Assembly: GCA_026931725.1 (NCBI GenBank)
Contig: JAIXLE010000147.1
Location: 1 to 64,000, forward strand
DNA length: 64,000 bases
Source: Bacteroidales bacterium
GTDB lineage: Bacteria > Planctomycetota > Planctomycetia > Gemmatales > Gemmataceae
Direction of reading: 5' to 3'
The position numbers and the translations under genes were made by a program. The notes beneath the pieces were generated by a model. The model saw nothing but the letters and a program-made list of their open reading frames with translations. It was not told where the DNA came from and made no database searches. Shown here piece by piece: positions 27,987-36,225 of this stretch. Position 1 is the first letter of the stretch, and each line of letters starts with the position of its first letter.

Positions 27987-28352
27987 ATGCGGAATCTGCT
28001 CGCACTGATCGGGCTCGCCGTCGTGCTATTTTTTGGGTTGGGTTGGTATTTCAACTGGTATTCGTTCGCCGTACTACCGGGTGCGGATGGACAGAAACGT
28101 ATCGAATTGAATGTCAATACCAATAAAATCGTCAACGACACGAAATCGGGTGTCGAAACTGTAGGGGAAGTCATCAAAAACCGAAGCGCCAACGAAACCC
28201 CGGCCACGAACCGCTCAACCAGTGAGACACCCTCAAACGCGAATAGCACGCCGACTCCCACTCCGAACGCTGCCCCCACGCAGAATGGAAACAGCCAGCC
28301 GATCCGGTTCCAGGATCTGCCCAGCTTCTTCCGCCCTGCTCGCCCACAGTAA
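27987..28352 (+). CDS. Small single-span membrane protein
   Basis: 121 residues from the ATG at 27987, with GGAGAAGGTGG upstream. One N-terminal hydrophobic segment (LLALIGLAVVLFFGLGWYF), then a short beta-rich stretch (KRIELNVNTNKIVNDTKSGV) and a low-complexity Asn/Thr/Ser/Pro-rich tail. No cleavage site is clear, so it may stay anchored. Function unknown; proteins of this simple layout are common in planctomycetes. Confidence 0.6.
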   Translation: MRNLLALIGLAVVLFFGLGWYFNWYSFAVLPGADGQKRIELNVNTNKIVNDTKSGVETVGEVIKNRSANETPATNRSTSETPSNANSTPTPTPNAAPTQNGNSQPIRFQDLPSFFRPARPQ

Positions 28353-28428
28353 GCCGCCTTTCGACCGGCAGACGATCACCCGCGATCGCGGAATATGCTG
28401 AAATATCAGCCTGTTCCGTGGTCCCGGC

Positions 28429-29091
28429 TCATTTCGTACCCACGACCACACGCACGGGCATCGTCCAGATTTCACGCTCTTGCACGGTCAGGATGCGAAA
28501 CCCAGCCGCCGAGACGACACCTTCCGTATCAATCGGCTGGCAATCGACAATGTGCGGGAAGTGGCGGTGCATCCAGATGTAGGTGTTTTCGAGTGTACTG
28601 GTGTGCTGCCCGGTTTTTACGGTCGCCATGGAAACGACACCCAATCGGCCACCCGGTTTGAGGACACGCCACACTTCGGCCAGAACAACCGGAATATCTT
28701 CCTGAGCGAACAGTTCGAGCGTGAAACTGGTGTAAACCGCATCGAAATGAGCATCCGGGTACGGCAAATGCCGGGCATCGCCCACCGTGAGCTGCACGGT
28801 CGCGGCGGGTTTGCGTTCATCCAGTTTCTTCTGGGTGACGGTACGCATTCCTTCGGAAACGTCGATTCCCGCGACGGTGCCGGTCGCGCCGACTTTCTCG
28901 GCCAGTTCGAGGATCTCATTTCCGGTGCCGAACCCCAGTTCCAGCACAGTTTCTCCGGGTTGCACCTGGAGGGCTTCTAGCCCGGCCCGCCGTGCTGGGC
29001 CTTCGTTACTGTCCGAAAGCCAATCATAAACATGACTGATACGGTCATAAAACGCCCGATTAGTGTGCGGTTGCGTTTCCGGCGTTGGCAT
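28429..29091 (-). CDS. Class I SAM-dependent methyltransferase (UbiE-like)
   Basis: 220 residues from the ATG at 29091; a TTG at 29109 is less likely. Begins NRAFYDRISHVYDWL, the usual UbiE/MenG-like opening. SAM-binding motif I is VLELGFGTGNE, the acidic residue after strand beta-2 lies in GIDVSEGM, motif II-like GDARHLPYPDAHFDAVYTSFTLEL, and motif III LKPGGRLGVV. The substrate cannot be read from the sequence; quinone or lipid methylation is typical for this subclass. Convergent with the small membrane protein gene and divergent from hisA. Confidence 0.82.
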   Translation of the reverse strand: MPTPETQPHTNRAFYDRISHVYDWLSDSNEGPARRAGLEALQVQPGETVLELGFGTGNEILELAEKVGATGTVAGIDVSEGMRTVTQKKLDERKPAATVQLTVGDARHLPYPDAHFDAVYTSFTLELFAQEDIPVVLAEVWRVLKPGGRLGVVSMATVKTGQHTSTLENTYIWMHRHFPHIVDCQPIDTEGVVSAAGFRILTVQEREIWTMPVRVVVGTK

Positions 29092-29325
29092 GGCGATGTT
29101 CCCGAGCAAGACGACCGTGTATCACGGATGGTTCTGATCCGAAGTTCAGGCTAAACGGGCCGAGTCGGTGTGTCAAATCGCAGTCCAACGCGGAATGGCC
29201 GAACTTTCCCAGTCCAATTGCGATGCCCGGTTCCTCTTGTACCTGTGCCAATGATCCCAAATCATGCATCCGCGTTGAGATCGCCCTTGCCGGGTGTCTC
29301 ACCGTGCGACACAATAGCCCCTGTC

Positions 29326-30057
29326 ATGCTCATCTACCCTGCTATTGATCTGTTGGGCGGTCGCTGTGTGCGGCTCAAGCAAGGCGACTACGCCCAGGAA
29401 ACCGTTTTCTCCGACGATCCCACAGCCGTCGCCCGGCGTTGGGTCGAACTCGGAGCCGATCGCATTCACCTCGTCGATCTGGATGGCGCGAAAGCGGGCC
29501 AGCCTGTCAACGGTGAGGTGATCCGTGCGATCGCCGCTGCCGTGCCGGTTCCCTGTCAACTCGGTGGCGGTATTCGCACCGATGCGGACCTTGCCACGGT
29601 CTTCGATTGGGGAATTCGTTGGGCGGTCCTCGGCACCAAAGCTCTGCAAGATCCAAACTGGGTTCAGGTTGTCGCGGCCCGATACCCGGATCGGATCGTC
29701 TTGGGGCTTGATGCTCGGAACGGTTTCGTGGCCACGGATGGTTGGCTTGCCACCAGTTCGACGAAGGCGACGGATTTGGCCCAACAGGTCGAAACGGCTC
29801 CGCTGGCGGCGGTCGTCTACACGGACATCGCCAAGGATGGAATGATGAGCGGGCCGAACTATGAAGCCCTCCGCGAGATGCGTGCCGCCACCCGGTTGCC
29901 CGTCATCGCGTCCGGCGGGGTCAGTGCGATGGAGCATGTGCGCCAGCTCACGGAAACTGGCACGTTCGGCTGTATCATTGGCCGGGCGCTTTACGAAGGG
30001 CAGATCACCCTGCCCGAGGCTTTGACCCTGGTTCGGGCGAAGCAAAGTTCTAGATGA
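29326..30057 (+). CDS. hisA: Phosphoribosylformimino-5-aminoimidazole carboxamide ribotide isomerase
   Basis: Fourth step of histidine synthesis, a TIM-barrel Amadori isomerase. 243 residues from the ATG at 29326 (MLIYPAIDLLGGRCVRL), where the first catalytic Asp lies in PAIDL; the frame upstream is open but unlike the family. Both phosphate-binding halves are visible: CQLGGGIRT and VIASGGVSAM. Also LGLDARNG and VYTDIAKDGMMSGPN with the second catalytic Asp. No other his gene is adjacent. It lies 170 bases upstream of the EF-G paralogue. Confidence 0.95.
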   Translation: MLIYPAIDLLGGRCVRLKQGDYAQETVFSDDPTAVARRWVELGADRIHLVDLDGAKAGQPVNGEVIRAIAAAVPVPCQLGGGIRTDADLATVFDWGIRWAVLGTKALQDPNWVQVVAARYPDRIVLGLDARNGFVATDGWLATSSTKATDLAQQVETAPLAAVVYTDIAKDGMMSGPNYEALREMRAATRLPVIASGGVSAMEHVRQLTETGTFGCIIGRALYEGQITLPEALTLVRAKQSSR

Positions 30058-30227
30058 GGGTTTGGCGAACGATATGACGGATGAGCTTTTGTTGAAGAGA
30101 TGCGCCCGATTGGCACCGTGGCGGGATCACGCGGTGCGATGAAATCGCCAGACCTTCACCTCCCACTCGGCTTCTTCTGGGGAATGTCTTCCTCCCAGGG
30201 CCGCACTTCACTGAAGGGAGGTCTATC

Positions 30228-32369
30228 ATGGGACGCCATCTCGTCGACGACGTCCGGGACATTGCACTCATCGGGCACCGCGCCGCGGGCAAAACCAGCC
30301 TCGCCGATGCCCTCCTGTACGAAGCACGTGCCGTCGATCGGCTCGGCAGCGTGGACGACGGCACCTCCATCGCTGACACCGATGAGGAAGAACATCTACA
30401 CCATTTCAGCATCGACACCCACGTTCTCCATGCGGAACATGGCGGCAAATGCCTGCACATCCTCGATGCTCCCGGTTCGCCCGACTTCATCGGCGCGGCT
30501 TTGGAAGCGCTGACCGCCGTGGAAACGGCTGTCATTGTGGTCTGTGCCATCAACGGCGTGCAACCGAACACCCGTCGGATGTATCGGGAAGCCACCGCAC
30601 GCGGACTCGGTCGGGCGATCGTCATCAATAAGATCGACACAGACAAGGCCCATTTTGATGCCGCGGTCGAATCCATCCGTGAGAACTTTGGCAAACACTG
30701 CATTCCCTTTGATGTCCCCGATGCGGATGGTCCAGCTTTCTCGCAAGTGTTCAGCGTCCTCGACCCCCCTGCCGATGTCCCGGCTTCCTGCCCGATGAAT
30801 CCACAGGATTTACGATCCCTGCTGATTGATGCGGTTGTGGAAGCGGATGAAACCCTGATGGAAAAGTACCTCAACGATGGAGAAATTAGCCGGGAAGAAC
30901 TCGAAGCGGCTATTCCCAATGCCATCGCCGCCGGAACGCTGGTGCCGATCTTCTGCACTTCCGCGAAACAGGATAAAGGTGTCAAGGAACTCCTGGAGGC
31001 TTTGAGCCGTTATGGCCTCTCGCCGTCCTACTCCCGCAAGCGGCTAAACGGCCTGGTGTGCGGCAGTAACGGCACAACGGCACATCTCGAACCCACGGAA
31101 ACCTCGGAGTTCCTTGGCCAGGTTTTCAAGGTTGTTCATGATCGGTATGTCGGCCATCTGAGCTTCATTCGGATACTGACTGGCAAACTCACCCCGAATC
31201 ATCAGATCGTGAATCTGAACACGGGCAAGTCCATGAGGCTCGGCCATCTACTCGCCGTTCAAGGGAAAACCTCGACCGCCGTGGAGGAAGCCGTTGCCGG
31301 GGACATTGTCGCGGTGGCCAAAATCGACGGCCTGCATGTCGGAGATACGATCGCCTTCCGAGCCGATGCGCCGATTCTGCCCGCGATCGCCTTTCCACCA
31401 CCGATGTTCGGGTTGGCCATCGCCCCCAAGAACCGAGGCGACGAACAGAAAATCTCAGCGGGCCTGCACAAAATCGCCGAAGAAGACCCAACTGTCAAAC
31501 TCACGCATGATCAACAAACCCATGAGATGGTCATTACCGGAGTCAGTCAACTGCATCTCGAAGTCGTGCAAGAACGGCTCAAACATCGTTTCGATGTGGA
31601 TGTGGTGACGAAGGAACCCAAAATCCCGTATCACGAGACGATCACGGGACCGGGGGCCGCCGATCATCGGCATAAGAAGCAATCCGGCGGGCGGGGTCAG
31701 TTCGCGGAAGTACATCTGCGTGTGTATCCGCTCGACCGCGACATCACGACACAAGCAGAACTGGAAGAACGATTCGCCAACAAAGCGCGTTTCGAGAAGA
31801 TGCGTGCAGTGCGGTACGATCCGGGGTTGAACTTCGCCTTCATCGACCACATCGTCGGCGGCAGCATCCCGAACCAGTTCCTACCCGCCATCGAAAAGGG
31901 GATCCGCGAAGCTCTGGAACGGGGTCCGTTGGCGGGGTGCCGGATGCAGGACATCGCCGTCGAGGTCCATTTCGGCAAAGATCACCCCGTCGATAGTTCG
32001 GAAGCCGCGTTCAAGACCGCGGGCCGTATCGCCTTCCGCAAAGCCTGTCTGGCGGCTCGCCCTGTGCTGCTTGAACCGATCGTGCGACTGGAAGTCACAG
32101 TCCCATCACGGTTTACAGGGGCCATCCTGGGGGATTTACCCACCCGACGCGCTCAGGTCGAAGATCAAGACACGCTCCCCGGCGATCACACCGTGATCGC
32201 CGCACGGGCTCCCTTGAGCGAGATGGCCCGATATGCGTCGCAGTTGGGCGGCATTTCTCAGGGACAGGGTGCCTATACCGTGGAACTCAGCCATTACGAA
32301 CAGGTGCCCGCGAACGTGCAAGCTGCCATTGTTGCCCGTGCGGAACATGCGGTTGATGAAGAGGAATAG
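30228..32369 (+). CDS. Elongation factor G paralogue (EF-G2-like translational GTPase)
   Basis: 713 residues with the EF-G domain order: GTPase domain, domain II (GQVFKVVHDRYVGHLSFIRI), domain III (LHKIAEEDPTVKLTHD..THEMVITGVSQLHLEVV), domain IV (KKQSGGRGQFAEVHLRVYP) and domain V (LLEPIVRLEVTVPSRFTGAILGDL). G1 is GHRAAGKTS at 16-24 and G4 is NKID. G3 reads DAPGSPDF where canonical EF-G has DTPGHVDF, so the catalytic histidine is absent, and the switch-I region is short. This matches EF-G2-type paralogues, which often do not support normal translocation. GGGAGG six bases before the ATG gives a strong start. A minus-strand frame over its first 750 bases is a shadow. Confidence 0.88.
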   Translation: MGRHLVDDVRDIALIGHRAAGKTSLADALLYEARAVDRLGSVDDGTSIADTDEEEHLHHFSIDTHVLHAEHGGKCLHILDAPGSPDFIGAALEALTAVETAVIVVCAINGVQPNTRRMYREATARGLGRAIVINKIDTDKAHFDAAVESIRENFGKHCIPFDVPDADGPAFSQVFSVLDPPADVPASCPMNPQDLRSLLIDAVVEADETLMEKYLNDGEISREELEAAIPNAIAAGTLVPIFCTSAKQDKGVKELLEALSRYGLSPSYSRKRLNGLVCGSNGTTAHLEPTETSEFLGQVFKVVHDRYVGHLSFIRILTGKLTPNHQIVNLNTGKSMRLGHLLAVQGKTSTAVEEAVAGDIVAVAKIDGLHVGDTIAFRADAPILPAIAFPPPMFGLAIAPKNRGDEQKISAGLHKIAEEDPTVKLTHDQQTHEMVITGVSQLHLEVVQERLKHRFDVDVVTKEPKIPYHETITGPGAADHRHKKQSGGRGQFAEVHLRVYPLDRDITTQAELEERFANKARFEKMRAVRYDPGLNFAFIDHIVGGSIPNQFLPAIEKGIREALERGPLAGCRMQDIAVEVHFGKDHPVDSSEAAFKTAGRIAFRKACLAARPVLLEPIVRLEVTVPSRFTGAILGDLPTRRAQVEDQDTLPGDHTVIAARAPLSEMARYASQLGGISQGQGAYTVELSHYEQVPANVQAAIVARAEHAVDEEE

Positions 32370-32391
32370 GTTCTGGTAAAAGAGGAATCAG

Positions 32392-32447
32392 TTTGAGGTT
32401 TGAGGTTTGAGGTTTGCAGTTTCCGATTTGAGGTTTCAGGTTTTGGG
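32392..32447. repeat. Heptanucleotide tandem repeat, eight TTTGAGG-type units
   Basis: Eight consecutive 7-base units: TTTGAGG three times, TTTGCAG, TTTCCGA, TTTGAGG, TTTCAGG, TTTTGGG. Four are perfect and the period is kept throughout. It lies between the EF-G paralogue and the exbB-like gene, ending 44 bases before that start codon. Confidence 0.9.
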
Positions 32448-32491
32448 TCGGATTCCGAAGCCTGGAACTCGCAACTTCTTTTTGGTTATTC

Positions 32492-33175
32492 ATGCAGGCG
32501 CTACAGAATTTCTTTCTGAACGAGTGGTACTTCGCCCTCCCCATGACGTTGATGTCCCTGGTGGCATTTGCCCTGGTGACTTGGCGATTCCTGCTGAATC
32601 AAGCCGCAAAAACCGATGTGGATACCCTCTTGCCCGATCTTCAGAATGCCCTGAAAAAACAGGGCGTTCGCGGAGCGATTCCACTCTGCCAGCAGGATCA
32701 AGGGTATATCGCCCAGTTGCTGTTCGTCGCCGGGTTGGAAGCTGCCGATCAGGGTGTGGCCGCGATGCGTCGGAGTATGGCCAGCGTCGTGGAACTCGAA
32801 ATCGTTCCCCGCCTGAACTTTTTGCTCGCCCCGATTCTCGCAATCGCCAAAATCGCCACCATGGTCGGTCTGCTCGGCACCGTGATCTCGATGATTAACA
32901 CCTTCAACGCCATCAGTAACACCAAGGCTGGCGATACTGGCGGGATGGCTGGGCACGCCGCGGGTATCGGTCTGGCTCTGTTCGCTACCGCGATGGGGTT
33001 GATGACGGCGATTCCCCTGGTGTTCTGCCATGTAATGTTCAAAGATTGGATTACACGTTACGAAGTCCGCATGAAATCCGCGGCCCAGAAACTGATCGTC
33101 CTGGTGCAAAATACTCGCTCTGGCCGTGAAACCACCCCAACACGCGCCGCGACTCCCGCAGCGGAGCGGTCTTGA
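32492..33175 (+). CDS. MotA/TolQ/ExbB proton channel family protein
   Basis: 227 residues. N-terminal span (NEWYFALPMTLMSLVAFALVTW), a cytoplasmic loop with the conserved AAMRRSMASVVELEIVPRLNFLLAPILAIAKIATMVGLLGTVISMI block and a final span region GHAAGIGLALFATAMGLMTAIPLVFCHVMF. It forms the proton-conducting stator with ExbD/TolR-type subunits in the inner membrane, energising outer-membrane transport or envelope processes. It overlaps the next gene by one base (TGATG), and two ExbD-type genes follow, giving a three-gene operon. Confidence 0.9.
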   Translation: MQALQNFFLNEWYFALPMTLMSLVAFALVTWRFLLNQAAKTDVDTLLPDLQNALKKQGVRGAIPLCQQDQGYIAQLLFVAGLEAADQGVAAMRRSMASVVELEIVPRLNFLLAPILAIAKIATMVGLLGTVISMINTFNAISNTKAGDTGGMAGHAAGIGLALFATAMGLMTAIPLVFCHVMFKDWITRYEVRMKSAAQKLIVLVQNTRSGRETTPTRAATPAAERS

Positions 33176-33876
33176 TGTCCCTGCATTTCGATGTCTGGTT
33201 CCTCACCGCGAACCAGATTTACAAAGCGGTGCCCTTCACGGTCGTCACGGATTGGGCCGAACAAGGCCGAGTGGGAGCCGAGGACAAACTCCGGCCAACG
33301 GGCGTGGATACCGCTTGGATGCGCGTAGCCGATCATCCCCAAATCCGCGATTTCCTGTTCGTGCGCCCGGCAGAACGACGGACCGAACCGCTCGAACCGA
33401 TCGCACTCGATGTCGGCTGGCGCACACGCCCCGATGACGACGATGATGATGTGGACATGATCCCGCTCATCGACATTAGCCTGGTTCTGCTCATCTTCTT
33501 TATGATGACGGCCGCCGTGGCCACCGTGTCGCCGATTGCGGTGCCGGACATGAAACATGCATCCACTCTGGCGAAGGATGCCAACGCCGTCACGGTGGAC
33601 ATTGACCGGCGCAGCAGTGGGGAAATCATCTACCATCTCCGCCTCGGCAACGCCGCCCCCGCCCCGGAAGATGCGAATTTGTTGACTCGGGAACAGTTGC
33701 TGACGCGCCTGGATGCACGATTGGGGGAATACAGAACGCCGCCGGAAGTCCGCATCGCCTGCAACAAGGAACTGCCCCGCGTGCAGGTGCGTGACGTGGC
33801 CCGCGAACTCGACAAACGCAAACAGGCTGGCAAAGTGGCGTACTACGGAGCCGAGGTCAATGAGGTGACACCGTGA
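33175..33876 (+). CDS. ExbD/TolR family protein with N-terminal GYF-like domain (first copy)
   Basis: 233 residues from the ATG at 33175, which overlaps the stop of the exbB-like gene. ExbD core: acidic DDDDDDVD run, then the single span MIPLIDISLVLLIFFMM with the conserved proton-carrying Asp at D100, and a periplasmic domain to the end. In front of it is a ~60-residue cytoplasmic domain (VWFL..NQIYKAVPFTVVTDWAEQGRVG..D..RPTGVDTAWMRV) that fits the GYF_2-type pattern, an unusual extension since classic ExbD begins about 20 residues before the span. Probable heteromer with the next gene's product. Confidence 0.85.
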   Translation: MSLHFDVWFLTANQIYKAVPFTVVTDWAEQGRVGAEDKLRPTGVDTAWMRVADHPQIRDFLFVRPAERRTEPLEPIALDVGWRTRPDDDDDDVDMIPLIDISLVLLIFFMMTAAVATVSPIAVPDMKHASTLAKDANAVTVDIDRRSSGEIIYHLRLGNAAPAPEDANLLTREQLLTRLDARLGEYRTPPEVRIACNKELPRVQVRDVARELDKRKQAGKVAYYGAEVNEVTP

Positions 33877-34493
33877 ACCGCTGGCAAGTGCGACTGGAAG
33901 GAAGCCGTGAGAGTATCACGGTTGCAACGCCGCAAGCGGTCGTCGATGGTCTGCGGGATGGCGATTGGGACACGACGGATACGGTACGCGGCCCCGGCGA
34001 GCAGGACTGGCTCCCAATCGAGGATCACCCCATCTTTGCGGAAGCCGTCGCGGAAATGGGGCCGCCGCCGAGCGAACCACCGGACGAAACCCGGCTCGAC
34101 ATGAACCCGCTCATTGATGTCGCGCTCGTGTTACTCATCTTCTTCATTCTGACGACCACCTACGAGAGCCTGCGCCGATCCATTGACTTACCGCCCGAAC
34201 CGCCGACGCGAGAGGGGAGTCAATCGGTCATCGTCAAAGCCGAGGATATTAAAGATCGCTCTTTCAAAGTTCAGATCAGAATGAATGGTGAGAAACCGAT
34301 CATTCAACTAGAAAACAAACTGATTACGGTGGAATCACTGGAACGAGAAGTGGCCGAGTTCGTGAAATCGACTGGCCGTAAGGAACTGTTTGCGGAAATT
34401 GCCCCTGAAGTCCCTTGGGGCATCGAAGCCCAACTGTACGATGCGGCCAAGGGAGCCGGGATTCACCAAATCTACTGGCCCAAGGGAAAGTGA
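33873..34493 (+). CDS. ExbD/TolR family protein with N-terminal GYF-like domain (second copy)
   Basis: 206 residues from a GTG at 33873 within a GTGA overlap with the preceding stop. N-terminal ~55 residues (WQVRLEGSRESITVATPQAV..GLRDGDWDTTDTVRGPGEQDWLPI) again resemble a GYF-type module; then RLDMNPLIDVALVLLIFFIL with the conserved Asp at D82 and a periplasmic domain ending GIHQIYWPKGK. The two ExbD copies differ clearly in sequence, so they are old paralogues, not a recent duplication. Last gene of the operon. Confidence 0.85.
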   Translation: MNRWQVRLEGSRESITVATPQAVVDGLRDGDWDTTDTVRGPGEQDWLPIEDHPIFAEAVAEMGPPPSEPPDETRLDMNPLIDVALVLLIFFILTTTYESLRRSIDLPPEPPTREGSQSVIVKAEDIKDRSFKVQIRMNGEKPIIQLENKLITVESLEREVAEFVKSTGRKELFAEIAPEVPWGIEAQLYDAAKGAGIHQIYWPKGK

Positions 34494-34525
34494 CCGCTCA
34501 CCTGGGCCTGATACACCAACCCGAT

Positions 34526-34580
34526 GGGGGTGTCTCAAAATCTACGCTTGTCGGACAACCAGGGACTGTCGTCCCCGGTT
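34526..34580 (+). repeat. Dispersed repeat, copy A, ending in a palindrome
   Basis: Matches the segment at 52801-52857 over about 55 bases with few differences: GTGTCTC, then ATCTACGCTTGTCGGACAA, then arms AACCAGGGAC (34557-34566) and GTCCCCGGTT (34571-34580) around the loop TGTC. The left arm has one mismatch to the right arm. Confidence 0.85.
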
Positions 34581-34595
34581 CAGTAGGACACCCCG

Positions 34596-34619
34596 AACCG
34601 GGGACGATCGTCCCCGGTT
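34596..34619. repeat. Perfect 24-nt palindrome next to repeat copy A
   Basis: AACCGGGGACGA followed immediately by its reverse complement TCGTCCCCGGTT. It shares the AACCGGGGAC/GTCCCCGGTT arms with the neighbouring repeat and with 52834-52857. Confidence 0.85.
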
Positions 34620-34818
34620 GTGTTCCTCTCCACTCATTTACCAATCAGATCGTCTTACTGGGTTCGTGTATGAGCCGGATATGCGCCAGCGACGATCACC
34701 AATATGAGGAAGAACACCCCATCACCCCCAGGCGTTATCAGCGTGGCCTAGAGAGTCGGATAATGGGTTTGTGAAACGGTCAATCTTCTTACGGATTCTC
34801 GGTGAAGGAATCCCGGCC

Positions 34819-36090
34819 TCAATCGACATCGTTGGTCAGGTCGCCATCGAGCAGATGGCCGAGTTTGAGGCGTTTCGTTTCCAGATACGCCCGGTTGTGT
34901 TCACCGGGGGGAATCTGGATCGGCAACCGTTCGACGATTTTGAGCCCATACCCTTCAATACCGATCACCTTGCGGGGGTTGTTCGTCAGTAATTGAATTT
35001 GTCGGATGCCCAGATCGGCGAGGATTTGGGCACCGATGCCGAAGTGCCGCAGATCCGGGGCGAATCCGAGGCGACGGTTGGCCTCTACGGTATCGAGTCC
35101 TTCTTCTTGCTGTAACTTGTAGGCCCGTAACTTGTTGAGCAGCCCGATTCCGCGTCCTTCCTGACGCATGTAGACAATGGCCCCTTTTCCGGCATCCGCG
35201 AGTTGACGCATGGCATAAGCGAGTTGGGGTCCGCAATCGCATTTCAGGCTGTGCAGGGCATCGCCGGTGAGACATTCACTATGCATGCGCACCAGGATGG
35301 GGTCATCTTGGACTGGCACCACGCCGTTAGGGCCGGGAACACCCACACCACCGAGGGTCAGGACCAAATGCGGAACCGGATCGACAATGGACGTGTAGGC
35401 GAAGAGGTCAAAGGTGCCGAACTCGGTTGGGAGTTTGAGGGCGATTTCGCGTTGAATGAGGCGTTCCGTGCGGCGGCGATACTCGATTAAGTCCGCGATG
35501 GTACAGAGTTTGAGATTGTGAGTGTGGCAATACGTCTGCAGGTCCGGCAATCGGGCCATGCTGCCATCTGCATTGAGTACCTCACAAATGACGGAGACTT
35601 CCCGCATCCCGGCCAGACGACACAGGTCCACACTACCTTCGGTGTGCCCGGCTCGGACCAGCACACCGCCGGTGCGGGCGATGAGCCCATCCATATGTCC
35701 TTTGTCGCGGACGAGGTCTTGCGGTCCCGCGTTGGGGTCCGCGCAGACCTGAATCGTTCGGCAACGGTCGTGCGCGGAGATACCAGTGGTGATCCCGTGG
35801 CGGGCATCGAAGTTGTGGGTGAACGGTGTCGCGGAGGGGTCAAGGTGAACACCGGGCAGCAGATCCAGGTGAAGCCGACCGGCAATTGCGGGAGACATGG
35901 CGACACAAAGCCGACCGCAAGCCTGACGGACCATGAAGTTGACCGCATCCGGGGTGATGCACTCCGCGGCCATGACGAGATCACCTTCGTTCTCCCGGTG
36001 CTCATCATCGACGAGAACCACCATTCGCCCGGCACGCAATTCGTCGAGAATCTCTTCGATCGGGCTGAATCGCGTCTTACTGTTCGTCAT
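34819..36090 (-). CDS. ribBA: Bifunctional 3,4-dihydroxy-2-butanone-4-phosphate synthase/GTP cyclohydrolase II
   Basis: Supplies both starting precursors of riboflavin. 423 residues, full length. RibB half (about 1-210): VVLVDDEHRENEGDLVMAAE, ARHGITTGISAHDR, KGHMDGLIARTGGVL, RAGHTEGSVDLCRLAG. RibA half (about 215-423): VPVQDDPILVRMHSECLTGD, the zinc ligands HSECLTGDALHSLKCDCG, YMRQEGRGIGLLNKLRAY, and LLTNNPRKV. No strong ribosome binding site precedes the ATG. A 135-base leader separates it from the upstream membrane-protein gene and contains competing stem-loops (36169-36197). Confidence 0.96.
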   Translation of the reverse strand: MTNSKTRFSPIEEILDELRAGRMVVLVDDEHRENEGDLVMAAECITPDAVNFMVRQACGRLCVAMSPAIAGRLHLDLLPGVHLDPSATPFTHNFDARHGITTGISAHDRCRTIQVCADPNAGPQDLVRDKGHMDGLIARTGGVLVRAGHTEGSVDLCRLAGMREVSVICEVLNADGSMARLPDLQTYCHTHNLKLCTIADLIEYRRRTERLIQREIALKLPTEFGTFDLFAYTSIVDPVPHLVLTLGGVGVPGPNGVVPVQDDPILVRMHSECLTGDALHSLKCDCGPQLAYAMRQLADAGKGAIVYMRQEGRGIGLLNKLRAYKLQQEEGLDTVEANRRLGFAPDLRHFGIGAQILADLGIRQIQLLTNNPRKVIGIEGYGLKIVERLPIQIPPGEHNRAYLETKRLKLGHLLDGDLTNDVD

Positions 36091-36168
36091 GGTTGTTCTT
36101 CAAGGAAATGGAAAGGGTTCCACCTCCTTCATCATATACATCCGCGTGAGGAACGCACGAAATGCCGT

Positions 36169-36197
36169 GGGGGAATCACCCCCGCTTCCTTGCGGGG
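36169..36197 (-). promoter_or_regulatory. Overlapping GC-rich stem-loops in the ribBA leader
   Basis: On the minus strand, CCCCGC (36197-36192) can pair with GCGGGG (36185-36180) around AAGGAA, while the same G-run (36183-36179) can pair instead with CCCCC (36173-36169) around TGATT. A third C-run lies at 36207-36202. The pairings exclude one another. No U-run follows, and the conserved boxes of the FMN riboswitch are not visible. It may be a terminator for the upstream gene or an attenuator for ribBA. Confidence 0.35.
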
Positions 36198-36225
36198 AAA
36201 TCGGGGGGTGTGGCGGTGTCCACGG

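Larger units (their letters stand above)
34494..34818. other. Intergenic region with dispersed palindromic repeats
   Basis: 325 bases between the convergent exbD and ribBA genes. The first third (34526-34619) holds two palindromic repeat units described separately. The remaining ~200 bases show no credible gene. Confidence 0.6.

Noticed and set aside
30050-30985. Minus-strand open frame (311 codons) over the start of the EF-G paralogue
   Set aside because: Serine/arginine-rich translation without motifs; the opposite strand encodes the EF-G GTPase domain.
36091-36225. FMN riboswitch upstream of ribBA
   Set aside because: The conserved boxes of the element are not visible and the leader is short; only simple GC-rich stem-loops are seen.
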